Shown here: positions 18,942-26,797 of the stretch, one piece after another
Layout: every line of letters starts with the position of its first letter
Numbering within the stretch: the first letter of the stretch is position 1
From: Candidatus Amoebophilus sp. 36-38
Lineage (GTDB): Bacteria; Bacteroidota; Bacteroidia; Cytophagales; Amoebophilaceae
NCBI GenBank assembly: GCA_001897825.1
Contig: MKUM01000100.1
Coordinates: 1-40,100, forward strand
Reading direction: 5' to 3'
DNA length: 40,100 nt
Notes under the pieces: generated by a model
Database searches by the model: none
The model's input: only the letters and a program-made list of their open reading frames with translations
What the model was told of the DNA's origin: nothing
Translations under genes and position numbers: made by a program

Positions 18942-20774
18942 CTAAGACTCTACTTGCTGATCTTTAGGCCGTCGTCCTGCTTTTTGTTGCTCCTCTACCA
19001 CACCCGTTTTTTTAGCCTCTTTTTGAGCATCAAGCTGTTTTTTTAGCGTAGCCAACTCTTCTATATCACCCAATGTAGCCTTTTCAGCCGTCGTAATAAA
19101 GTTGCCTGCATTACGCGGTTGGAATTCTTTCTTAGCAACGGGTTTAGCTGTTTTTAAGCTAGCTGTATGGGCTAATACGATTCTTTTATTAAGCTTAGAG
19201 AATTCAATGATTTCAAACTCAAGTTGTTCATTCACTGCAGCTTCTTGTCCATTCTCTTTTACTAGATGTCTTTTAGGTACAAATCCTTCTAAATCATGTG
19301 GAAGCTGTATAAAAGCTCCTTTGTCTGTCTTCTTCGTAATAGTTCCTGGATGTACAGAACCTACTTGAAAGATTGTTTCATAAGTTTCCCATGGATTTTC
19401 ATCTAGCTGTTTTAGGCCAAGAGATAATCTTCTATTCTCTTTATCAAATTCTAATATTAGAAGTTCGATCCTATCCCCTAACTTAAGCACATCTGTAGGA
19501 TGATTTATTTTTTTAGTCCAGGATAAATCTGAAATATGAAGTAACCCATCGATACCTTCTTCTAATTCCACTAAAGCTCCAAAATGAGTTATATTTTTGA
19601 TAGTTCCTGTATGTTTGGTATCAGCCGCATATTTTTCTTGCAAATCTTCCCGGCCCCACGGATCCTGAGTCAATTGCTTAATACCTAGCGACATTTTCTT
19701 TTCCTCTTTGTCTAAACTCAATACGACTGCCTCTATTTCATCACCAATATGTACTACCTCGTCCACTTTCTTTAAATGTTGAGACCAAGACATTTCAGAG
19801 ATATGAATTAAGCCCTCAATTCCAGGCATAATTTCTAAGAATGCACCGTAGTCAGCTATGTTTACAATTTTGCCTTTTACTTTAGCGCCAACCTGAATAT
19901 GGTCGGGTAATTCTTCCCAAGGATTTGGCGTAAGCTGTTTCATTCCTAGAGAAATACGCTTCCGCTCTTCATCAAAATCAGTTACAACTACTTTTATTTT
20001 CTGACCTAGCTCCAGTACTTCCTCAGGGTGGTTAATTCTACGCCAAGAAATATCTGTAATATGTAACAAACCATCTATACCTCCTAATCCTACGAATACA
20101 CCAAAGCTCGTCATATTTTTTACGATACCCTCTAAAATCTGACCTTTCTCAAGCTTGCTAAGAATATTAACTTTTTGATTTTCTAGGCTTTTTTCTATGA
20201 CTGCTTTGTGAGATACGATAACATTATCTGTAAGATGATTAATTTTTATAACAGTTACATCGATTGTTTTATCTAAAAAGATATCAAAATCACGTACTGG
20301 CTTAACATCTATTTGTGATCCTGGCAAGAAGGCCTCTACTCCTTCTAAATCTACGATCAGACCTCCTTTTGTTCTTCTTTTTACAAGGGCTTCTAGAATT
20401 GTACCATTTTCAGCAGAATCTTGTATAGTTTCCCATACTTTCATCAGCTTAGCTTTCTTTCTAGAGAGTACAAGCTGGCCTTTGCTGTTTTCTTGTTCTT
20501 CTACATAGACATCTACTTCATCTCCTATTTTGATATCAGGTGTATCTCGGAATTCAGAAATAGGTATTAATCCATCTGATTTAACTCCAATGTTAACGAT
20601 AACATCTCGGTTATTAATACCTACTACGGTTCCCTTAACAACTTCTGACTCAGCTACAGGTATTAAGGTGTCTTCATAAAGTCTTCTTAATTCTTTACGT
20701 TCTTCATCACTATAATCAATTCCAAGTTTTGTAATATTTGGATCCCAAGTTAAAATTTCAGCTTTTTCTTTCAT
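18942..20774 (-). CDS. rpsA: 30S ribosomal protein S1
   Basis: A 610-aa protein that binds mRNA on the small ribosomal subunit and supports initiation. Six S1 OB-fold modules are visible, for example VVKGTVVGINNRDVIVNIG, LEGIVKNMTSFGVFVGLGGIDGLLHI, VKGKIVNIADYGAFLEIMPGIEGLIHI, HTGTIKNITHFGALVELEEGIDGLLHI and HPGTITKKTDKGAFIQLPHDLEGFVP. Linkers repeat RRLSLGLKQLDENPWE-like signatures. The C-terminal tail is basic. The start MKEKAEILTW follows a good TATCTTTG promoter element. gldD diverges from it. Length and module count are normal for Bacteroidota S1, and I see no defect. Confidence 0.96.
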   Translation of the reverse strand: MKEKAEILTWDPNITKLGIDYSDEERKELRRLYEDTLIPVAESEVVKGTVVGINNRDVIVNIGVKSDGLIPISEFRDTPDIKIGDEVDVYVEEQENSKGQLVLSRKKAKLMKVWETIQDSAENGTILEALVKRRTKGGLIVDLEGVEAFLPGSQIDVKPVRDFDIFLDKTIDVTVIKINHLTDNVIVSHKAVIEKSLENQKVNILSKLEKGQILEGIVKNMTSFGVFVGLGGIDGLLHITDISWRRINHPEEVLELGQKIKVVVTDFDEERKRISLGMKQLTPNPWEELPDHIQVGAKVKGKIVNIADYGAFLEIMPGIEGLIHISEMSWSQHLKKVDEVVHIGDEIEAVVLSLDKEEKKMSLGIKQLTQDPWGREDLQEKYAADTKHTGTIKNITHFGALVELEEGIDGLLHISDLSWTKKINHPTDVLKLGDRIELLILEFDKENRRLSLGLKQLDENPWETYETIFQVGSVHPGTITKKTDKGAFIQLPHDLEGFVPKRHLVKENGQEAAVNEQLEFEIIEFSKLNKRIVLAHTASLKTAKPVAKKEFQPRNAGNFITTAEKATLGDIEELATLKKQLDAQKEAKKTGVVEEQQKAGRRPKDQQVES

Positions 20775-20851
20775 TTGTTTAATCTAATTAGAGTAAAAAT
20801 TTTTGAATAGGTTTATCCCCTATTAAGGGTTCAACTATTCAATATATTCAG

Positions 20852-20883
20852 CAAAGATAAAGGTTGTTGGCATAATTACGAAA
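20852..20883 (-). promoter_or_regulatory. Putative rpsA promoter (Bacteroidota type)
   Basis: On the minus strand TATCTTTG (20852-20859) is an exact TAnnTTTG -7 element, with a partial -33 TTTC about 20 bases upstream. It lies about 78 bases before the rpsA start in the gap shared with gldD. Confidence 0.55.
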
Positions 20884-20959
20884 CAGAAGTACTTTTCTTA
20901 TTCATTTTAAGTTTATAATTGTAAAAAAATATAAGACAAAAGTTACTAAAAATAAGGTA

Positions 20960-21571
20960 ATGAAAAGAAAAAAGTTTAAATCATTCTCACTTTTACTTCT
21001 AATAGGTGCTTTTATTAGCATCTTTATTGCATTTTCTTTATATAACAAACTAGATTATCTGCCCAAGCCTTATGGTTATAATTATATCTTGCTGCCTACA
21101 CATGCTTACCAATCGTTGCCAGACAGTTTTCCTTATAACTTTGAATTTTCTAAATCTGCTATTTTAGTACCCGATACCTCTTCTAAAACAGAGCCTTATT
21201 GGATTAATATACACTATCCTGCTTTTACCGCTGATATACAAATAACCTATAAGTTAGTAAAAAATAACACAAAAATGCTTAAAAGTTGCTTGGAAGATGC
21301 ATATAAGCTTACTACTAAACATCAAATACGTGCTTATGCTATTGAAGAAGATATAGTAGAAACATCTCAAGGGATTACTGCTACAGTAGTAACATTAAGC
21401 GGACAAGTGCCCACTCCATTTCAATTTTATACGACTGATTCAGTAAATCATTTCTTGAGGGGAGCTTTATATTTTCATACTGCTTTAGAGAACGACTCAT
21501 TGGCGCCTATCATTGATTTTATTAAGGAGGATATCATGCATATGTTGTATACATTGCAATGGAGAAAATGA
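20960..21571 (+). CDS. gldD: GldD-like gliding motility / T9SS-associated protein
   Basis: A 203-aa protein with the GldD pattern: YLPKPYGYNYILLP near the N-terminus, WINIHYPAFTADIQITYK in the middle, and the strongly conserved C-terminal block TPFQFYTTDSVNHFLRGALY ... SLAPIIDFIKEDIMHMLYTLQW. GldD is an essential envelope lipoprotein of the gliding and type IX secretion machinery in Bacteroidota. Here the N-terminal hydrophobic segment (SLLLLIGAFISIFIAFSLY) has no lipobox cysteine, so it is probably an N-terminally membrane-anchored variant. No other gld genes lie in the window. The start is ATG 20960, with AAGGTA just upstream. The family call is firm; its role in a presumably non-gliding symbiont is open. 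Confidence 0.88.
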   Translation: MKRKKFKSFSLLLLIGAFISIFIAFSLYNKLDYLPKPYGYNYILLPTHAYQSLPDSFPYNFEFSKSAILVPDTSSKTEPYWINIHYPAFTADIQITYKLVKNNTKMLKSCLEDAYKLTTKHQIRAYAIEEDIVETSQGITATVVTLSGQVPTPFQFYTTDSVNHFLRGALYFHTALENDSLAPIIDFIKEDIMHMLYTLQWRK

Positions 21572-21639
21572 AACTAATAAATAACTGTTTTTAAATGTTG
21601 ACTAGTACATTTTTTTAAATTGTTTTACTATGTTAGTTG

Positions 21640-21726
21640 TTAGTGTTATTGTTATAGGCCCCGCTTATACACACTTTTTTGAACACTATCCGCTGAACTC
21701 TTATGTTAAGTTTCGGAAGAGGCCTA
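21640..21726. mobile_element. Remnant IS/MITE terminus at the 3' end of the Sel1 gene
   Basis: Reading the minus strand from 21726, TAGGCCTCTTCCGAAAC matches the left terminus of the 34321 element (TAGGCTTCTTCCGAAACC) at 16 of 17 positions. The interior differs from that element. On the plus strand a short frame ends PLIHTFLNTIR-stop just inside the terminus, which may be the tail of a decayed transposase. The far boundary is not visible, so the inner coordinate is approximate. Confidence 0.5.
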
Positions 21727-22347
21727 TTGTACCTCTTTGTCTTCTTTTTCTGCTGCTAACTCTTCCTGGCACTCTTTCCCTAATGGATCAAGCTGCTCTT
21801 CCTCTTGCTTATACATTAGATCTAGACTATTTTGTGCATCTGCACGTCCTTGATTGGCCGATTTTTGATACCATTCAACTGCTCTGTCCTCATCCTTTTT
21901 AACCCCTCTTCCTTGCTCATACATCTGGCCAATGGTATATTGAATATCCCTATCTCCTTTGTCTATTACCCATTCCTGAGCAAGCTCATTTTCTTCTAAA
22001 GCCAATTTAGAAAGCGTATTAGAAGCTTTCCAGTAGCCCTGATTGGCTGCTTTTATATATAATGCAGTTGCCCTTTCTTCATCCTTTTTAACCCCTTCTC
22101 CTTGCTCATACATCTGACCGAGATTATATTGTACCTCTTTGTCTTCTTTTTTTTCTGCTGCTAATTCTTTGACCACTGGGTCCTTGGTAACAATTTGATT
22201 CGTTAATTTTGAATTACTATTTTTAGTTTCTTCTACGTCAGGAAGCGGGGAATCAAAAGAGCTATCGCAGCTTTGTAAGAATAAACTGAGTAGAAAAGTG
22301 CAAGCTCTTAAACTTTGTCTTAGATTATAATTTTGTTTCATATTCAT
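21724..22347 (-). CDS. Sel1-repeat lipoprotein, 3' truncated by an inserted element
   Basis: The protein starts at MNMKQNYNLRQ (22347) or the M two codons later; upstream extension to 22392 lacks a signal context. Its signal ACTFLLSLFLQSC shares LFLQSC with the OTU-patatin protein. Two Sel1 repeats are clear: VQYNLGQMYEQGEGVKKDEE...ALYIKAANQGYWKA and IQYTIGQMYEQGRGVKKDED...EWYQKSANQGRADAQ. A third repeat begins (ELAAEKEDKEVQ) but ends at TAG, which lies in the terminal repeat of the adjoining element. An intact relative should continue YNLGQMYEQG, as in the first repeat. Sel1 solenoids mediate protein binding, so this is probably a shortened host-interaction lipoprotein. Confidence 0.85.
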   Translation of the reverse strand: MNMKQNYNLRQSLRACTFLLSLFLQSCDSSFDSPLPDVEETKNSNSKLTNQIVTKDPVVKELAAEKKEDKEVQYNLGQMYEQGEGVKKDEERATALYIKAANQGYWKASNTLSKLALEENELAQEWVIDKGDRDIQYTIGQMYEQGRGVKKDEDRAVEWYQKSANQGRADAQNSLDLMYKQEEEQLDPLGKECQEELAAEKEDKEVQ

Positions 22348-22507
22348 AGTAATTAAAACCAACGTATCGAGGGGATACCAGTAGTAGCACACTGGATTCT
22401 ATCTAGTAGAGCAATTATTTACACAGCTTCATGTTGCACTGATGACTCTATATTAGTTAATGATTAGCAGCTTTGCAAGCAATCTTTAGATTTGTCGATA
22501 AAAAATA

Positions 22508-22602
22508 GACCTTCTGCGAAAATATTTTTAGTATATAAAAAGGAACGTGTAGATACCTTGTAAGGGGATAAATTGCCCTAATTTTTTGTTTCGCAGAAGG
22601 TC
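22508..22602. repeat. 95-bp MITE with perfect 14-bp terminal inverted repeats
   Basis: The left end GACCTTCTGCGAAA and right end TTTCGCAGAAGGTC are exact inverted repeats. There is no coding content. It sits between the Sel1 gene and the Rpn remnant, and the same terminus appears at 39978. Confidence 0.85.
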
Positions 22603-22687
22603 CAATAAATATAATTGTAGTTATAGTTATAAGTTGTCTACATGAAGGGGGTTTGGAGGCAGACTCATAATTTTGGAATAAGTGTAG

Positions 22688-23371
22688 ATAAACCCCATAT
22701 ACCTTCACATAGAGCAAGAAAGAAATGTAGATCCATTTATCTTAGCGCGTATCATGCAATACAACGCAGGGCTATTTATCAAACATAAAAAGCAAGGCCA
22801 CAAAAAACCACCAATTATTGCCAATTTTGTGATTTATAACGGCAATAAACGTAAAAAGTACCCTTATCATGAGTATACATATGATTACTTTGAGATACCT
22901 TGGATGGCTAGATTGCTTATGGGAAAGTTCTTTTCGCTTATTAACCTCAATGAAGAATCTGATTTATCATTAGCTAATCACGAGTTAAGTGCGATGATGC
23001 AACTATTGCTAAAAAGAGCCAGTGATAGTAACTTTATAACATGGTTAAAAGAAAACTGTAAGTTAATGGAAACGGTGCCCTTTGAACGTATTTTATCCAT
23101 CAGTATAGATTATGTTCTACAAGTAAGTAAGGCCAGCGCAGAAGAGATTTTAGAAGTATTTTCAGAAATATATCCACAATTTAAAAACACCATTATGACC
23201 GCAGCAAGACAATTAGAAAGAAAAGGGGAAGTTAAAGGTATAGAACTTGGCATACAAAGAAACCAGCTAGCTATAGCTAAAAATATGCTTAAGGAAAGCT
23301 GTGAAATAGGCTTGATCCAAAAGGTAACAGGACTTAGTGAGCATACGATAGAGAAGCTTCGGAAAGAATAA
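22688..23371 (+). pseudogene. Rpn-type PD-(D/E)XK nuclease / transposase-like protein, 5' truncated
   Basis: From ATG 22754 there are 205 residues, but the frame continues upstream without a stop to 22688, adding IYLHIEQERNVDPFILARI. That matches the conserved core of the Rpn/YhgA family (...LLIEHQS-x-D-x-x-M-x-x-R-x-x-x-Y), with candidate active-site Glu and Gln. It continues QGHKKPPIIANFVIYNG, also typical. The N-terminal third of the family, including the first catalytic Asp, is absent, and a stop lies at 22685. The C-terminus (AARQLERKGEVKGIELGIQRNQLAIAKNML...) is family-like and intact. Rpn proteins are DNA nucleases that promote recA-independent recombination. This copy is most likely decayed, and a MITE lies just upstream. 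Confidence 0.8.
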
Positions 23372-23430
23372 CAGGATTCATAAGTGTTGCTTAGATAACT
23401 AGCACCTAATTATGACCGCAGCAAGACAAC
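23193..23430 (+). repeat. 20-bp direct repeat bracketing the 3' end of the Rpn remnant
   Basis: TTATGACCGCAGCAAGACAA occurs inside the Rpn gene at 23193-23212 and again at 23410-23429, touching the E2 gene stop. The second copy encodes the same MTAARQ phrase with nothing after it, so it looks like the scar of a second Rpn copy or of a duplication and deletion. Confidence 0.8.
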
Positions 23431-24738
23431 TTAAATTTCATCTATTCCTTTACTTACATCAAAATTTTCGAGATAATCTGCCACACTTTTAACAAATTGT
23501 CCTCCTAGAGACCCATCTACTACACGATGATCGTAGGTATGCGATAAATACATTTTGTGTCGAATAGCAATCTGATCACCCTGGGCTGTTTCAATCACTG
23601 CTGGTCTTTTTACAATTGCACCTACGGCTAAGATAGCTACCTGGGGTTGCATAATCATGGGCGTTCCCATTAAATTCTGAAAAGAGCCTATGTTAGAAAT
23701 CGTATAGGTCCCATCTGCAATATCGTCTGGTAGCAGTTGTCCATGCCTTGCGTTATGTACCAATTCGTTAACACGAATAGCTAATTGGGTTAAGTTTAAT
23801 TGATCAGTATTTTTAACAACAGGAACAATCAAATTGCCATCCGGCAGTGCAACAGCCAGCCCGATGTTAATTGCTTTCCGTTTGATTATGTATTCTCCAA
23901 CCACAGATATATTTATTAACGGGAATTGGCGAATGGTCCGAGCTACGGCTTGTATAAAAAGTGGTGTATAAGTAAGACCTATGCCCGTTTTTTCTTTGAA
24001 AGCTCCTTTAAATTGATCCCTCCACATCACCAAATTGGTTACATCTGCTTCTACAAAAGAAGTTACATGTGGAACTGTGCGCATCGCTTCAACCATCCGT
24101 TCTGCAATAACTTTACGAACTCGATCCATGGGAATAATTTCGTCTTCTGGCTTCGCATACTTTTTGATCGAATCTACGGTAGTGGTTTTATACGTATGAT
24201 TAGTTTTTTTTCTATGTCTCAAATAAGCTAAAAGATCTTGCTTAGTTACGCGATTATCTTTGCCTGTACCGGGGATATTTTCCATTTCCTCTAGCGACAC
24301 TGACTCCTTTTGAGCTATATGGCGAACCAACGGTGAGAAAAATCTACCTGTTAGGTCCTGTAGTGGGAAAGAACCAACTGTATCCATCAAGATGCCTTGC
24401 TGTATCTTTTGCTTAGGATTTTCAGAAATTAATACTTGGGATGATGGCCTATCTGGGACATGCGTCGCATCTGTCAAATCCTGCCCTAAGATGATATCTT
24501 CTGTTTCAATAACTGCAATCGGATTACCAACAGCTACCATGTCACCTACCTGCACCAAAAATCTCTTAATTTTCCCAGTATACGGAGTGGGTATTTCAGA
24601 ATCTACCTTGTCGGTAGCTACTTCTACGATAGATTCCGCTTCTAGAACTGTATCCCCTTCTTTTTTAAGCCACCTACTAATAGTAGCTTCCATGATACTC
24701 TCCCCCATCTTAGGCATAATAATCAATAACTCTTTCAT
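23431..24738 (-). CDS. 2-oxoacid dehydrogenase E2 (dihydrolipoamide acyltransferase)
   Basis: A 435-aa E2 subunit. The lipoyl domain (residues about 1-80) carries the lipoylated lysine in ATDKVDSEIPTP. An E3-binding domain lies at about 133-172 (FSPLVRHIAQKE...RVTKQDLLAYL). The catalytic domain ends with HTYDHRVVDGSLGGQFV, holding the active-site HxxxDG. E2 transfers the acyl group from E1 to CoA. The KVDSE form and single lipoyl domain fit Bacteroidota E2 proteins annotated as branched-chain or unspecified 2-oxoacid types; pyruvate or 2-oxoglutarate specificity cannot be told here. The pdhB fragment at the left edge could be a partner but lies about 23 kb away. The gene is intact. Confidence 0.92.
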   Translation of the reverse strand: MKELLIIMPKMGESIMEATISRWLKKEGDTVLEAESIVEVATDKVDSEIPTPYTGKIKRFLVQVGDMVAVGNPIAVIETEDIILGQDLTDATHVPDRPSSQVLISENPKQKIQQGILMDTVGSFPLQDLTGRFFSPLVRHIAQKESVSLEEMENIPGTGKDNRVTKQDLLAYLRHRKKTNHTYKTTTVDSIKKYAKPEDEIIPMDRVRKVIAERMVEAMRTVPHVTSFVEADVTNLVMWRDQFKGAFKEKTGIGLTYTPLFIQAVARTIRQFPLINISVVGEYIIKRKAINIGLAVALPDGNLIVPVVKNTDQLNLTQLAIRVNELVHNARHGQLLPDDIADGTYTISNIGSFQNLMGTPMIMQPQVAILAVGAIVKRPAVIETAQGDQIAIRHKMYLSHTYDHRVVDGSLGGQFVKSVADYLENFDVSKGIDEI

Positions 24739-24910
24739 AATTTTGATTCTAAGTGCACCTTAATTTGTAAAATCTAAATAATCTAAGCGTCATCAAACGA
24801 GACATAAAACAACGATAACCCATGGACTTCCCCAAAAACATCATTACTATTCGTACGTAGAATAGGAGGGCACTACTTTAATACGTATATTTTTGATGAT
24901 TTCAGTCACG

Positions 24911-24933
24911 GTGTTAGGGCTCAGTCCTGATAC
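24911..24933. repeat. GTGTCAGG hairpin, G-U rich variant
   Basis: Arms GTGTTAGG and CCTGATAC pair fully with two G-U pairs and are followed by CAC. Compared with the hairpin at 13585, the five differences over 26 bases are all C/T changes, and those in the stem keep pairing. It lies between the E2 start and the MscS stop. Confidence 0.6.
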
Positions 24934-24989
24934 CACCTACAAATTCCAGTTCCCAATTTACAAATTGATTAGCAACTTGGGTTAGTACT

Positions 24990-26609
24990 TTAAGTATTTA
25001 TAATGGAGCTATTTTCATTTAGAAATGCTTGTAAGCGTTCCTTTAAATCCGTTAACTCAGTATCAGAATCGACAAGATGTGTTTTTTTCTTATCAAAATT
25101 TTCTACGTGCAAGGTATGGGTAGGAAATGCAAATTCTATATCTAACGCTTTCGCTAATTTTATAATTTTCATCAAAATATCATGCCTATTTGCCAACTCA
25201 CTATTATAATCGGTAACATCAAAATTAAGTTCGAATCTAATGTAAAAAATTGCTTTTTTTAGGTCGTATAAGTAAATATAATATTTACCTTCTCTCGAAG
25301 CTGGACAACGCTCACTTATTTTTCTTAATCCTTCTATAAAAATTTCTATAAGGGGTATAGGGGTCGTACAAGCTATAGGGATGTGGGTCTTAAACTGTTT
25401 ATACTGTTTTAGGCCATAATTATCTATATAGCTATCGGCTAGTTTTCCATTAGGCACATAAATACTTGAACCTTGGTTTGTACGTATTCGCGTAGATCTA
25501 AAGCCAATTTCTTCTACTTTACCATCTACATTTTCTGAATTAATATAATCTCCTATGTTAAATGGTTTATCGGTTAAAATTACAAGGGAGCCAAAAAAAT
25601 TTTTGATTGTATCTTGTGAAGCTAACGCAAAACCCAAACCACCAATACCCACACCTGCTAACAACCCTTTAACATCGAAGCCAAAACTTTGCAGCGTAAC
25701 GATAACTCCTACAATAACCACGATTACCCTAAGGCTAACTTTTAACATCGGCAGCAACACCAGATTGAAATTTAATTTATTCTCCAAAGTCTGTTTGCGA
25801 ATGTAAAAAGTAAATAAATCAACCAGGTGATAGCTTAACAGCATCCCAATAAAAAATAGAAACCCTCTCCAATATATCAATAATCCTTCTTCAACTAATT
25901 TAGGTAGCTTCAAAAAGGTTATCAGAAATCTAACCAAGAAACTAATGATAAATAGGTTGATGGGGCGTATTAGATTGGTTATTTCTTTATATCCTTCGCT
26001 TTTAGCAAGAAACTGGCAATATCTATGTAGTATAAAATGCAATAATTTATATAATGCAATTCCCAGCAAAAGAGAACAAACTAGCATCATCAACTGCCAC
26101 CCATGTATTTCAAATAAACCCTTACGATATACATATTTAAGAATTCCTTGTAAAGGACTTTTCCCTTTCAAAAAAGAATTCTTCTCATAAAAGTTTTTTA
26201 TATAGGCTACCGTAGCTTCGCTATATATCCATTGATTATGTACTTTTACTAGGTACACCTCAGGTAAGGATTCGGTAAGCCGATATAAGTGGGACTTTGA
26301 TGTAGGATCTATATAATTTGGCTCTTGAGGTACCTCGTTTAGATCTATTTGTATTTGTTTTTCCTCTAAAATACTTTGTAAACCGATGGCTAACTTGATA
26401 GCCTCTTCATGATCTCTATCATTTTGCAAAAAAGGCTTAGCTGCAATTTCATAATTTGCATTCCCTTCTCTTAGTGCACCCAAATGGCTATTCATGGTAG
26501 CATGCGGTGAGTTCAAATCATAGTTACTTTCCTTCCTATCAGATGCCTGTATGGTAGGGAAAGTCAGTAAACATATTAATATGTATGTAATTAATCGAAA
26601 CATATTCAT
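24990..26609 (-). CDS. MscS-family mechanosensitive channel
   Basis: A 539-aa inner-membrane channel that opens under membrane tension to release solutes. It has a cleavable signal (RLITYILICLLTFPTIQA), a soluble N-terminal region of about 130 aa, then transmembrane segments near 160-300. The MscS core follows: pore-lining helix GLLAGVGIGGLGFALASQDTIKNFFGS, then the beta domain DKPFNIGDYINSENVDGKVEEIGFRSTRIRTNQGSSIYVPNG and a cytoplasmic alpha-beta vestibule. The extended N-terminus fits the larger MscS-like class rather than minimal E. coli MscS. It lies 251 bases from E2 on the same strand. No defects are seen. Confidence 0.92.
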   Translation of the reverse strand: MNMFRLITYILICLLTFPTIQASDRKESNYDLNSPHATMNSHLGALREGNANYEIAAKPFLQNDRDHEEAIKLAIGLQSILEEKQIQIDLNEVPQEPNYIDPTSKSHLYRLTESLPEVYLVKVHNQWIYSEATVAYIKNFYEKNSFLKGKSPLQGILKYVYRKGLFEIHGWQLMMLVCSLLLGIALYKLLHFILHRYCQFLAKSEGYKEITNLIRPINLFIISFLVRFLITFLKLPKLVEEGLLIYWRGFLFFIGMLLSYHLVDLFTFYIRKQTLENKLNFNLVLLPMLKVSLRVIVVIVGVIVTLQSFGFDVKGLLAGVGIGGLGFALASQDTIKNFFGSLVILTDKPFNIGDYINSENVDGKVEEIGFRSTRIRTNQGSSIYVPNGKLADSYIDNYGLKQYKQFKTHIPIACTTPIPLIEIFIEGLRKISERCPASREGKYYIYLYDLKKAIFYIRFELNFDVTDYNSELANRHDILMKIIKLAKALDIEFAFPTHTLHVENFDKKKTHLVDSDTELTDLKERLQAFLNENSSIINT

Positions 26610-26797
26610 CTAATTTATGTGGGATTCATCAAATTCTCCACTCAACTATGTAATCATATTCCTATATTAATTAAATTTCAACTATCCTTATCAACATTTC
26701 TTTTCTCCTAATCTAAAAAATACATGAATAAGATACTAGTATATGTAAAGTCTAAAGTTTCGAATTCTTTCAAACACACATCTACACCATTTTGTTT

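Noticed and set aside
21630-21902. 90-aa plus-strand frame downstream of gldD
   Set aside because: It spans the decayed element end and the antisense of the Sel1 gene; only a short stretch in another frame looks like a transposase tail.
22457-22717. 86-aa minus-strand frame across the 95-bp MITE
   Set aside because: The frame crosses both inverted ends and the Rpn remnant and has no coherent protein signature.
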